DNA of 34,927 nucleotides. Origin: Chrysosporum bergii ANA360D. Lineage in GTDB: Bacteria; Cyanobacteriota; Cyanobacteriia; Cyanobacteriales; Nostocaceae. Location: assembly GCF_029891735.1 (NCBI RefSeq), contig NZ_JANQDH010000072.1, forward strand, positions 1 to 34,927. Reading direction: 5' to 3'. The notes below the pieces were generated by a model that worked only from the letters and a program-made list of their open reading frames with translations, was not told where the DNA came from and did not search any database. Shown here in pieces: positions 16,455-24,649 of the stretch. The translations under genes were made by a program, and so were the position numbers. How positions within the stretch are numbered: position 1 is the first letter of the stretch; each line of letters starts with the position of its first letter.

Positions 16455-17690
16455 TTGAAAGTTCTTCACACATTGGACTCTGAACTCAAGCGTAATCTGC
16501 TGATTTTATTCACAGCAGGTTTATTGTTCTGGTCTAGCCTTGCTTCTTTATTACCCACCTTACCCCTATATATCCAAGATATTGGGGCAACCAGTCAACA
16601 AGTTGGCGTTGTCATGGGCAGTTTTGCCGTTGGAATGTTACTATTCCGTCCCTGGTGTAGTAATTTAGCAGATCGTCGGGGGCGGAAAATTGTCTTGCTG
16701 ATAGGAATGTCCGCGGCTGCCATTGCACCTTTAGGTTATGTGGTAGTAAAATCAATGGTGCCATTAATAGTGTTGCGTGCTTTTCACGGTATCAGCTTGG
16801 CGGCTTTTGGTACTGCTTACGTCGCCTTGGTGGGGGATTTAGCCCCTAGCCAAAATCGCGGTGAAATTATTGGTTACATGAGTTTAGTAAATCCCATTGG
16901 TGTGGCTATTGGTCCGGCTTTGGGGGGATATTTACAAGCAGCAGTTGGTTATACCCCATTATTTTTATTATCTGGGGCTTTGGGTTTGGCAGGAATTTTA
17001 TGTGTTGTACCTATTGTTAATCCATCTGTTGATCAACACTTGGAGAATAGCACTGAGGAGCATCTGTTTTGGCGATTATTGCTGTCTCCCCGTGTACGTG
17101 TGCCGGCAATAGTTATGTTATTGATTGGTATGGTGATAGGCACATTACACACCTTTGTACCATTGTTTATAAAATCAATCAATATAGATTTGAACCCAGG
17201 ATTATTTTACACCGCAGCAGCGATGGCCAGTTTTAGTGTCAGGTTGTTTGTTGGGCGGGCTTCTGACCGTTATGGTAGGGGTTTGTTTATTACCATCAGT
17301 TTAATGGCTTTTACCTTGGCTATGGTAGGTATATGGCAAGCTAACAGCGCCCCTGTTCTCTTGTTATCAGCATTGGCGGAAGGTGCGGCTTCCGGGACGG
17401 TAATTCCCATGATGGCTGCAATGATGACTGACCGCGCTTTTCCTCATGAACGAGGACGTATTTTTGGTGTCTCTTTGGTGGGGTTTGATATTGGCATTGC
17501 CATTGCTGGGCCTGTTCTTGGTACTATTGCTGAACAGGTAGGCTACCGCCATATGTTTGGTTATAGTGCAGCGTTAACTTTTCTAGCCATGATCGTTTTC
17601 CTCACCCAGTCCAGCCATAATTTTAGTCGTTCCCTCCGCTTTGCTTTAGGGCGTGCCGAAGATAGTTATGCTTTAGATAATATGCCTTAA
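16455..17690 (+). CDS. Major facilitator superfamily transporter
   Basis: 411 residues with about 12 membrane helices. The loop 2-3 signature is NLADRRGRKIVLLIG, and the repeat in the second half is RASDRYGRGLFI. GPALGGYL and GPVLGTIAEQVGY are the drug:H+ antiporter-like motif C segments. The only credible start is TTG at 16455, since an in-frame TAA lies three codons earlier and the next ATG is deep inside the second helix region. Substrate unknown; multidrug or metabolite efflux is the family default. Confidence 0.8.
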   Translation: MKVLHTLDSELKRNLLILFTAGLLFWSSLASLLPTLPLYIQDIGATSQQVGVVMGSFAVGMLLFRPWCSNLADRRGRKIVLLIGMSAAAIAPLGYVVVKSMVPLIVLRAFHGISLAAFGTAYVALVGDLAPSQNRGEIIGYMSLVNPIGVAIGPALGGYLQAAVGYTPLFLLSGALGLAGILCVVPIVNPSVDQHLENSTEEHLFWRLLLSPRVRVPAIVMLLIGMVIGTLHTFVPLFIKSINIDLNPGLFYTAAAMASFSVRLFVGRASDRYGRGLFITISLMAFTLAMVGIWQANSAPVLLLSALAEGAASGTVIPMMAAMMTDRAFPHERGRIFGVSLVGFDIGIAIAGPVLGTIAEQVGYRHMFGYSAALTFLAMIVFLTQSSHNFSRSLRFALGRAEDSYALDNMP

Positions 17691-17829
17691 TCAATTCAAA
17701 AAACTCCCTAAACCTCCTCTTCTGCTCCTGTTGCGTCTCTGCGTGAGAAAATCAACAAGGCTATAGTTTGCATCTGGCAAAACCTATGTATATCCTAAAG
17801 TTTTAGGAAAGTGTTGATGATTTGAAGTT

Positions 17830-18588
17830 ATGGCAGGACACAGTAAATGGGCAAATATTAAGCGCCAGAAGGCGGTAGTAGATGCTAAAAAGGGCAAGAC
17901 CTTCGCCCAGTTATCTAGGGCGATTATTGTTGCTGCTAGAAGTGGTATACCAGACCCAAACAGTAATTTTCAGCTACGCACAGCTATTGATAAAGCTAAA
18001 GCTGCGGATATACCCAATGATAATATTGAACGGGCGATCGCTAAAGGTGCTGGAACTCTAGCAGGGGATTCTGCTAGTTTTGAGGCTATTCGCTACGAAG
18101 GTTATGGACCGGGTGGAGTGGCGATTTTAATTGAAGCCCTGACAGATAATCGTAATCGCACCGCAGCCGATTTGCGTGGTGCTTTTAGTAAAAGTAGTGG
18201 TAATCTAGGTGAAACGGGTTGCGTTAGCTGGATGTTTGACCAAAAAGGGGTGTGTGTGGTTGAAGGGGTCAAGAGTGAAGACCAACTTTTAGAAGCATCT
18301 TTAGAAGGGGGGGCTGAATTTTACGAGATGATCGACAATGACCGGGCTGAGGTGTTTACTGAGGTGTCAAATTTAGAAGTTCTCATTCAAAGTCTCAAAG
18401 AGCAAGGTTTTCAAGTTAAGGATGTGGAATTGCGCTGGATTCCCGGTAATTATATAGAAATTACTGATGCTGACCAGGGGCGATCGCTGCTGAAGTTAAT
18501 TGATACCCTAGAAAAGTTAGATGATGTACAGAATGTAACTGCTAATTTTGAAATTGCCGACAGCATTGTAGATGTGATTATGGGTTGA
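17830..18588 (+). CDS. YebC/PmpR family protein
   Basis: 252 residues starting MAGHSKWANIKRQKAVVDAK, the diagnostic YebC opening, with the full three-domain length and conserved GYGPGGVAILIEALTDNRNR. The family comprises DNA-binding regulators, and some members have been shown to relieve ribosome stalling at proline stretches. It is followed after 16 bases by the Tab2-like gene, so the two are likely co-transcribed. No unusual substitutions seen. Confidence 0.95.
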   Translation: MAGHSKWANIKRQKAVVDAKKGKTFAQLSRAIIVAARSGIPDPNSNFQLRTAIDKAKAADIPNDNIERAIAKGAGTLAGDSASFEAIRYEGYGPGGVAILIEALTDNRNRTAADLRGAFSKSSGNLGETGCVSWMFDQKGVCVVEGVKSEDQLLEASLEGGAEFYEMIDNDRAEVFTEVSNLEVLIQSLKEQGFQVKDVELRWIPGNYIEITDADQGRSLLKLIDTLEKLDDVQNVTANFEIADSIVDVIMG

Positions 18589-18604
18589 GAACAACAAACC
18601 GCAG

Positions 18605-19405
18605 ATGGCTATGAAAATTTGGCAAGTTGACTTTTATCGTAGTCCAGTAGAAGAAAAATCAGGGCAAGTTTTATGGGAATTGTTGATTTGTGACTCTAGT
18701 CGTAGTTTTGAGTATGTAGCCACTTGTCCCCAGTCAACAGCTAATTCTGATTGGCTTGCGACTCAAATTCAGTTAGCAGCTGGGGACAAGTTACCAGATG
18801 TAATTCAGGTATTTCGTCCCCAATGCTTGAGTTTAATTCAAGCAGCAGCCAGCAAATTAAATTTAAATATGGTGGTGGAACCTACCCGCAACACACAGGC
18901 GTTAAAACAGTGGTTAGCAGAAAAACAATATCCCCTAGCCCTGGATAAACCACCCCCAACACCACTACCAGAAAACCTCTGGGGAGAACAGTGGCGCTTT
19001 GCTACACTTCCAGCAGGGGAACTAGTGGAAGTGTTTGCAGACCTACCCATCCCGGTTTTCTCTGTGCCAGAATGTTTACAACCCATCAATTTGGGTTTAC
19101 CATCCACAGCGCTGGTTCCCGGTGTGGTTATCTATGGTGGTAGACAATCAATGATTTTAGCTAGGTGGTTAGAATCAGTACATCCAGTGGCATTAAATTA
19201 CATAAGCGGTGCTAACCATGGTTTAGTATTGGAAGCTGGATTAGTAGATAGGTGGATTGTAGCAACATTTACAGATGCTGATGTTGTTACAGCAGCCAGG
19301 GTTTATCAACAGCGCCAACAACAAAGCACAGGGTTACACTTTTTGTTAGTTCAACCCGACGATTCTGGGATGACTTATAGCGGCTTTTGGTTGTTACGAG
19401 GATGA
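18605..19405 (+). CDS. Tab2/Atab2 family RNA-binding protein
   Basis: 266 residues (or 264 from the second ATG two codons later). Cyanobacterial homologue of Chlamydomonas Tab2 and Arabidopsis ATAB2, which bind the psaB leader and are needed for translation of photosystem I, and in plants II, reaction-centre proteins. Recognised from WQVDFYRSPVEEKSGQVLWE at the N-terminus, DVIQVFRPQCLSLI, and the C-terminal SGFWLLRG. The role in cyanobacteria is inferred from the plastid proteins. Confidence 0.85.
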   Translation: MAMKIWQVDFYRSPVEEKSGQVLWELLICDSSRSFEYVATCPQSTANSDWLATQIQLAAGDKLPDVIQVFRPQCLSLIQAAASKLNLNMVVEPTRNTQALKQWLAEKQYPLALDKPPPTPLPENLWGEQWRFATLPAGELVEVFADLPIPVFSVPECLQPINLGLPSTALVPGVVIYGGRQSMILARWLESVHPVALNYISGANHGLVLEAGLVDRWIVATFTDADVVTAARVYQQRQQQSTGLHFLLVQPDDSGMTYSGFWLLRG

Positions 19406-19548
19406 GACAACTAAACTGCTGACTTTAACTCTTTTAGGTTGATAACGCTGAAGGCGAAAACATAGAAGCTAACTTACGTAAGTCTTCAACATTTCTCTGA
19501 TAATTTTGATTACACATTGACAAGTATAAATGATAAAATCCTTGTGGC

Positions 19549-19577
19549 GCGAGCATCCTGCTCGCTGCTTAATACAG
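19549..19577. repeat. Dispersed palindromic repeat, copy 1
   Basis: GCGAGCA, TCC, TGCTCGC form a 7-bp hairpin, followed by TGCTTAATACAG. The same unit recurs at 31021-31049 with one arm mismatch, and its core recurs in inverted orientation in the 34.3-34.7 kb repeats. It lies between the convergent Tab2-like and DUF2470 genes and could double as a terminator. No poly-T follows. Confidence 0.7.
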
Positions 19578-19635
19578 TCCCCCTAAAAATGTACCTCACT
19601 TAGGCCAAATTCCCTATAAATTCTGATTATAATTC

Positions 19636-19920
19636 TTACTTCGCCTTCAAACGCCCTTGCTTCACCATAGCAATCAAAGTTTGATGAGCGTCTTCTGAAT
19701 CTACTAAAATATGATCAAATTCAATCCGCACTGGTATAATTTGCTCGTTTACCTGTGCTGTCAAATTCATACCCTGAGAATCAATAGACAGCATTTCTGC
19801 TTTGGTGGCATCTGTAATACCCCCAAAAGCCTGGGCGTAAAGAACTACAGCATTAGCATGATCCTCATTCATGTGTTTGCAAATGCGTGTGCTAACTTCA
19901 GCAGAGAATTGATCAGACAT
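19636..19920 (-). CDS. DUF2470 (HugZ C-terminal domain-like) protein
   Basis: 94 residues consisting of one DUF2470 domain: ICKHMNEDHANAVVLYAQAF with the invariant HMNEDH, and the closing IRIEFDHILVDSEDAHQTL-like strand-helix. The domain occurs at the C-terminus of HugZ-type heme oxygenases and in plant glutamyl-tRNA reductase binding proteins, so a heme-linked role is plausible. Here it stands alone without the split-barrel domain. Confidence 0.85.
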   Translation of the reverse strand: MSDQFSAEVSTRICKHMNEDHANAVVLYAQAFGGITDATKAEMLSIDSQGMNLTAQVNEQIIPVRIEFDHILVDSEDAHQTLIAMVKQGRLKAK

Positions 19921-20053
19921 GGTGTACTTGGATTTGTTAATATGGGTACAAGGTAGATTTTAATCTAAATTGAGTACAATTTACAAGCTCTCCACACAAG
20001 CTCACCACATCTGCCATCACTTTGGTTGGCTACGTCTGGCGATCGCTGGTTAA

Positions 20054-20089
20054 TTTGATTTGATTTGATTTGATTTGATTTAGTTTAGT
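20054..20089. repeat. Pentanucleotide tandem repeat
   Basis: About five TTTGA units followed by two TTTAG units in the gap between the DUF2470 and phosphoesterase genes. Read on the other strand the unit is TCAAA, the same pentamer that underlies the 10-bp array at 30841-31008. Confidence 0.8.
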
Positions 20090-20216
20090 TTTACACATTA
20101 TATCACAATTATGATAGAAGTATAATTTATAAAGTGTTTTCCGTGAGTATTTGCGGAAAGGAAACCACCTAGATTGTAGCCAAATTATTCAACCGAGCGA
20201 TTGCAGCGAAAAGCCG

Positions 20217-20975
20217 ATGAGGGAAACTAGCGAACGTCAAATTATCATTGGAGATGTACATGGACACTACAAAGGTTTGATGAAATTGATGGAGGCCATC
20301 GCCCCCACATCAGAAGACCAAGTTTATTTTCTGGGGGACTTAATTGATCGTGGTCCTCAAAGCTCAGATGTGATTGATTTTGTCAAAAATAATAATTACA
20401 CTTGTCTGCTGGGAAATCATGAGCAGATGTTATTAGATATTTTGACGGGTGCTAACACTTCTGAACAAGCAATGCGAACCTGGCTTTATGCTGGGGGACA
20501 AGCCACCATAGCCAGTTACAAAAATGCTCATATTCCCCAAGAACATATAGATTGGCTGCAAAGTTTACCCACCTATCTGGATTTGGGAGATGTTTGGTTG
20601 ACTCATGCTGGGGTTGACCCTAACCTACCTTTAGCCGCACAAACTGCGGAGCAGTTCTGCTGGATACGTGACGAATTTCACAGCAGCCCACAACCATACT
20701 TTACTGATAAGCTGATTATTATCGGTCATACTATTACCTTTACTTTCCCTGGGGTTCCCCCTGGTCAGCTGGCACAAGGACAGGGATGGCTAAATATAGA
20801 GACTGGTGCTTATCATCCCCGCAGTGGCTGGTTGACTGGATTAGATATTACCAATAACTTAATTTATCAAGTGAATATATTTAACAATTGTTTCCGCACT
20901 CTAACCTTAGCTGAAGGGGTGGTGATGGTTGATGTCGCTAAAATAGCGGCTCGCCGCCATAAGCAACGAGCATAA
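20217..20975 (+). CDS. Calcineurin-like serine/threonine phosphatase or diadenosine tetraphosphatase-like metallophosphoesterase
   Basis: 252 residues from ATG 20217; a longer frame from TTG 20151 adds a segment that is unlike family N-termini. The metal-binding motifs are complete: GDVHGHY, GDLIDRG, LLGNHE, LTHAGVDP and IIGHT. This is the bacterial PPP/ApaH-like group, which dephosphorylates proteins or dinucleotides. The next gene is convergent 18 bases away. Confidence 0.85.
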   Translation: MRETSERQIIIGDVHGHYKGLMKLMEAIAPTSEDQVYFLGDLIDRGPQSSDVIDFVKNNNYTCLLGNHEQMLLDILTGANTSEQAMRTWLYAGGQATIASYKNAHIPQEHIDWLQSLPTYLDLGDVWLTHAGVDPNLPLAAQTAEQFCWIRDEFHSSPQPYFTDKLIIIGHTITFTFPGVPPGQLAQGQGWLNIETGAYHPRSGWLTGLDITNNLIYQVNIFNNCFRTLTLAEGVVMVDVAKIAARRHKQRA

Positions 20976-20993
20976 ATAGCTATTGACTTGCGG

Positions 20994-21836
20994 CTAAATT
21001 ATGCTACTAATCGCAATTCGATAAGCAGCATGATCCAATCCGTCACGCTGACTGCTGGGTTGAGTATTAATGGCAGTTTGCAGGGCTTTAAGGCGATCGC
21101 CTGTACCGGGGTGAGTACTCAAAAATGTCGGTACTGAACCCCTACTGGTCATCAGCTTTTGCATAAAAGAAACCATAGCCGACTGGGCATAACCTGCTTT
21201 GGTCAAGGCTTTTAATCCTCTAGCATCAGCATCAAATTCATCTTGACGACTGCGGGGACGGTTGAGTGCTAGTTCTAACCCGATTTCTACAGCCGTATTA
21301 CGATCCAAACCCACAATGTCAGCAATACCATCAGCGATCGCTCTTTGCCGCATCTGTTTGACTAAATGTTTACCGCCAACGTGACCAATTTCATGGGCAA
21401 TCACACTGGCTAGTTCTGCTTCATTATCTGCTGCTTTAATCAAACCAGTGTGGACATATACAAAACCTCCCAAGGTAGCAAAGGCATTGATAGTATTATT
21501 TTCCACCACCTGGAAAGTAAAGGGAAGTAATGGGCGATCGCTATGAGCTACCAAGCGCCGACCAATTTGTTCTATATAGCGATTAATTCGAGAATTACGG
21601 CTAAATCGAAGATCACTATTTTGCAGCTGCTGATTCATTTGCCTACCAAGGTCAATTTCTTGGCCATCAGACATATTAGATATCTGAATTACCTGTATTC
21701 CCCGGAACAGAAGAGAGCGGATGTCTAAAGCCTGTCCCAGCATAGGTGTACTCAGGCACACAGTTACAGCAACCACCACAGAAATAATTGGATAAAACCA
21801 ACGTCGCCGCCGAGTATTATTGTTGTTCATAGTCAT
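20994..21836 (-). CDS. M48 family metalloprotease, exported
   Basis: 280 residues. A basic N-terminus (NNTRRRRW) followed by a hydrophobic segment (about 14-36) ending near GQA indicates a signal peptide or anchor. The zinc site is HEIGH (His148, Glu149, His152) with Glu200 (RQDEFDADARG) as the third ligand. NAFATLGGFVYVHTGLI is typical of the BepA/Oma1-like group that handles misfolded envelope proteins. There is no TPR domain, unlike BepA, so it is a minimal version. Confidence 0.9.
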   Translation of the reverse strand: MTMNNNNTRRRRWFYPIISVVVAVTVCLSTPMLGQALDIRSLLFRGIQVIQISNMSDGQEIDLGRQMNQQLQNSDLRFSRNSRINRYIEQIGRRLVAHSDRPLLPFTFQVVENNTINAFATLGGFVYVHTGLIKAADNEAELASVIAHEIGHVGGKHLVKQMRQRAIADGIADIVGLDRNTAVEIGLELALNRPRSRQDEFDADARGLKALTKAGYAQSAMVSFMQKLMTSRGSVPTFLSTHPGTGDRLKALQTAINTQPSSQRDGLDHAAYRIAISSII

Positions 21837-22003
21837 CAGGTTAATGGGTTAAATTTAGATGACGGGCTTAAAGTTTTCTAGGTTGCAGGACTTCTCGGTG
21901 GGTTGCCCTGCTATTTGCCAAGTCGTGATAAACTGTGGCATAACCATAAATACCAAGTTTGTAACCGAAACATATATTCTGGTTCTATCTAGGAAAAGTT
22001 TGT

Positions 22004-22552
22004 ATGGCTATTTTAGATTCCAAAGGGCGCTTGTTTGGCAAAATAAATTTGCTTGATTTAGGTGCAGCACTAGTAATTCTCCTAGTGATAATTGGTATAT
22101 TCGTTTTTCCTGGGACCACAGGTTCTGTTGCCCAGGTGGGGACTAAAACCGTACCCATTGAGGTAGACCTCATAGTCCGGGGTTTAAACGTACGTGATCC
22201 TGAGCGCTTATTTGCTGAAGGATTTACAAAAGGCGGTAAAACTAAGGTAATTATCCGTAATCAACCCTATGGTCAAATCGGCATTAAATCCATTCAAGTA
22301 CTACCCAGAACCTTAACAGTTTTCCAACCCGATGGTTCTGTGAAAGAATTACCAGATCCCAGGGCAAACAATTTTAGTACAGATATGCTTTTAACTTTAG
22401 AAGGTAAAGCCCAAATCACTAATGACGGTCCGGTTTTAGGTAATAGTAAAGTAAAAATTGGTACAACATTTGAATTAGAGGGTTATAACTATAACTTTAA
22501 TTCCAGTGTGATTGATATCAGAACCAAAGACAATAGCGGTTTGGAACCGTAA
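22004..22552 (+). CDS. DUF4330 domain membrane-anchored protein
   Basis: 182 residues. ILDSKGRLFGKINLLDLGA precedes one membrane helix (about 18-38), then a periplasmic beta-rich domain with VEVDLIVRGL-like strands and a C-terminal NFNSSVIDIR. This is the DUF4330 family, common in cyanobacteria and of unknown function. The next gene follows after 30 bases, so a two-gene transcript is likely. Confidence 0.75.
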   Translation: MAILDSKGRLFGKINLLDLGAALVILLVIIGIFVFPGTTGSVAQVGTKTVPIEVDLIVRGLNVRDPERLFAEGFTKGGKTKVIIRNQPYGQIGIKSIQVLPRTLTVFQPDGSVKELPDPRANNFSTDMLLTLEGKAQITNDGPVLGNSKVKIGTTFELEGYNYNFNSSVIDIRTKDNSGLEP

Positions 22553-22582
22553 ACATTGTAATTAATTAAGTAGGTAAACACT

Positions 22583-23353
22583 GTGTCACAGGCTTCATTT
22601 TCTTGGCAACAACTGATCAACCAGATTTGGCACTGGTGGCTGGTAGAGTTCAAGACATATAGCCGAAAGCAACGAACTTTTAAGCCTTTATCCGGACCGG
22701 GAGCCATTTTAGGCTTTTTAACCATTATTGTCGCCATGCTGTTATGGAACTGGAAACTGCTTTTGGCACTTGTGGTAGGCGTTGCTGTAATGTTATTAGT
22801 TTACTCTCTGCAAAAATGGGATTGGCAATTACACTTATCCCAAGTATGGAAGTTCTTAAATAGTCCTAATAGTCGTTTGGTCTTAGCGGTCGGTAGTGGA
22901 GGTATAGCAACAGTTACCACATACATAGCAGCTGCTATTTGGGCTGAGTCTAACAGTTCTTGGATTGCTGCTGGGGCTATCCTTCAAGGTTTAGGAACTT
23001 TATTAACTTTGATTTTATTAATGTGGCAAATCATCGGTTTTTACGGAAACCGACAGCAAAATAACCTGGATCAGTTATTGGTGGATTTAACAGAACCAGA
23101 CCCCCTCCAGCGTTTGATTGCTGTACGACAATTAACTAAAATTATCAGGAGTCAGCCAATTGACTTTCAGATGCAGCAACAAGTGGTTGAATGCTTAGGG
23201 CTATTACTCACTCAAGAACAGGAAAAAGTAATCAGAGATGCCCTGTTAGATAGTTTACAAGAGTTGGATCACCGGCGATCGCTACCATCTACCACGGTTG
23301 AAACTTTAACTCCTCTACAAACCAAGTTAAAGCTTCACATTTCTTCATCATAG
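22583..23353 (+). CDS. Cyanobacterial membrane protein with C-terminal armadillo-like segment
   Basis: 256 residues, GTG start. Four hydrophobic segments (about 43-60, 62-78, 100-118 and 130-152) are followed by a soluble helical C-terminus, LDQLLVDLTEPDPLQRLIAV and QQVVECLGLLLTQEQEKVIR, which resembles one or two HEAT/armadillo helices. I know the type as a conserved cyanobacterial protein with no assigned function. It is probably co-transcribed with the DUF4330 gene. Confidence 0.65.
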   Translation: MSQASFSWQQLINQIWHWWLVEFKTYSRKQRTFKPLSGPGAILGFLTIIVAMLLWNWKLLLALVVGVAVMLLVYSLQKWDWQLHLSQVWKFLNSPNSRLVLAVGSGGIATVTTYIAAAIWAESNSSWIAAGAILQGLGTLLTLILLMWQIIGFYGNRQQNNLDQLLVDLTEPDPLQRLIAVRQLTKIIRSQPIDFQMQQQVVECLGLLLTQEQEKVIRDALLDSLQELDHRRSLPSTTVETLTPLQTKLKLHISSS

Positions 23354-23379
23354 GTATTCACCGGTGAGTTAGACTGTTA

Positions 23380-23396
23380 GCGGGCAAGATACCCGC
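23380..23396. terminator. Dispersed hairpin between convergent genes
   Basis: GCGGG (23380-23384) and CCCGC (23392-23396) frame a 7-base loop in the 55-base gap between two convergent genes. The sequence resembles the dispersed GCGGGCAAGATGCCCGC family of nostocalean genomes. It may act as a bidirectional terminator although no T-run is present. Confidence 0.4.
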
Positions 23397-23408
23397 ACTA
23401 CAATTGAC

Positions 23409-24167
23409 CTAAAGTGCTTGGGTTTTGCCCCTAACGAAATTTTCCAGACAAGCTTTAACAGCAAATTCCGGTAAAGCCAACATCCGTCGCCAACGCCAGG
23501 GTTCTTTATAAAGCCGATACAGCCATTCCAAGTTATTATTTCCTAGCCAAGAGGGAGCGCGATTTTTTATACCTGACCAAATATCAAAACTACCACCAAC
23601 ACCAATCCAAATTGCTTGGGGGCATAAATGACTGTTTTCGCTAATCCATAACTCTTGACGCGGTACTCCCAAACCCACAAAAATTATTTCTGGCTGCAAT
23701 TGAGCGAGGGTTTGTTTTAATTTTTCTTCTTCTTCGGGGGTATGGTAGCCACAATGAGTACCTACTATATTTAGGCTGGGAATTTGTCGATGCCAAAACT
23801 CAGCGGCTTTTGTAATGACTTCAGGTGCGCCTCCATAGAAAAAAAGTTTTGTATCTTTGTGCTGATGTCCCAGTTCTTGCAATAGGGTCTCCGCTAATTC
23901 AATTCCCGGACAACGCTGCACTTTTTGCCAAAAAAACCATTGTAAATACAAAACTATTCCCGCACCATCTGGAATCACTAGGTCGGCTTTTTGAATTACT
24001 TGAGCAAGAGTTGGATTATGTTGTGCCTGCATGGTCATTTCAGCATTCAGCGTCACTACATGAATACCTCTACCCTGTTCCTGACATTCAAGCAACCACC
24101 CTGGATAGTTACTCATCACATGAACTGGTATTCCCAGTACCGAAAAAACTTGAGGCGGTTTCAACAT
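23409..24167 (-). CDS. WecB/TagA/CpsF (GT26) glycosyltransferase
   Basis: 252 residues from the ATG at 24167; a longer frame begins at 24236 but its extra 23 residues are unlike the family, whose members begin close to PPQVFSVLGIPVHV. Landmarks are VVTLNAEMTMQAQHNP, ADLVIPDGAGIVLYLQ with the likely catalytic Asp in PDG, LFFYGGAPEV, and FVGLGVPRQELWI followed by GVGGSFDIWSG. The C-terminal amphipathic EWLYRLYKEPWRWRRM is the membrane-docking tail of TagA-type enzymes. It adds a sugar such as N-acetylmannosaminuronate or ManNAc to a lipid-linked intermediate for surface polysaccharide. Confidence 0.85.
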   Translation of the reverse strand: MLKPPQVFSVLGIPVHVMSNYPGWLLECQEQGRGIHVVTLNAEMTMQAQHNPTLAQVIQKADLVIPDGAGIVLYLQWFFWQKVQRCPGIELAETLLQELGHQHKDTKLFFYGGAPEVITKAAEFWHRQIPSLNIVGTHCGYHTPEEEEKLKQTLAQLQPEIIFVGLGVPRQELWISENSHLCPQAIWIGVGGSFDIWSGIKNRAPSWLGNNNLEWLYRLYKEPWRWRRMLALPEFAVKACLENFVRGKTQAL

Positions 24168-24390
24168 AGCTTGATATTTAAAGAAATTAAACTCACACCA
24201 GATTCTTTTGACTGATAGTTTATCAAATTTGTTCATCTAGCCATATTAAATTTAATAATTTACTGGCAACTTAGCAAGAAAGTTATAATAATAACATTAT
24301 TATTTATACAAAAATTGCTGAGATTTTGTAATAAAAAGCCCAATAAAATACATACACTCGGAAGCTACGGGCGATAGAGGCTAAGAAGAC

Positions 24391-24420
24391 TAACAAATAT
24401 TAACAAATATTAACAAATAT
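24391..24420. repeat. Three copies of a 10-bp tandem repeat
   Basis: TAACAAATAT is repeated exactly three times. It lies just upstream of the decayed LuxR-type fragment, in the 413-base gap before the SpoIIE gene, which otherwise holds no intact gene. Confidence 0.85.
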
Positions 24421-24433
24421 TATGGGTCTCTGA

Positions 24434-24574
24434 GAATCTGAAGAAAAAAGAAATATTGAGGCTCACAGTGTTACAGAAAGGGAGTTAGAAGTGCTACAGT
24501 TAATCCTTGAAGGTTGTAGTAATACACTGATGGACGAAATACCCTATATTACTGTTATGACTTTGGAAACATAA
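24434..24574 (+). pseudogene. Decayed LuxR/NarL-type helix-turn-helix fragment
   Basis: Between a TGA (24431) and a TAA (24572) the frame reads VTERELEVLQLILEGCSNTL, then MDEIPYITVMTLET. This aligns by eye to the LuxR/FixJ C-terminal domain (LTERELEVLQLI..G.SN..IA..L.IT..TVKTH), but the recognition helix is damaged and the rest is missing. There is no start codon with a ribosome site and no receiver domain. It is a remnant of a response regulator that presumably lay upstream of the present SpoIIE gene. Confidence 0.6.
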
Positions 24575-24649
24575 GCAAGGTTTAGTACGCGCCTTGCGTT
24601 ATCTATTCTATCCTTATGTTAGCATTCCCAACCAACTTACAAGTCAAAC

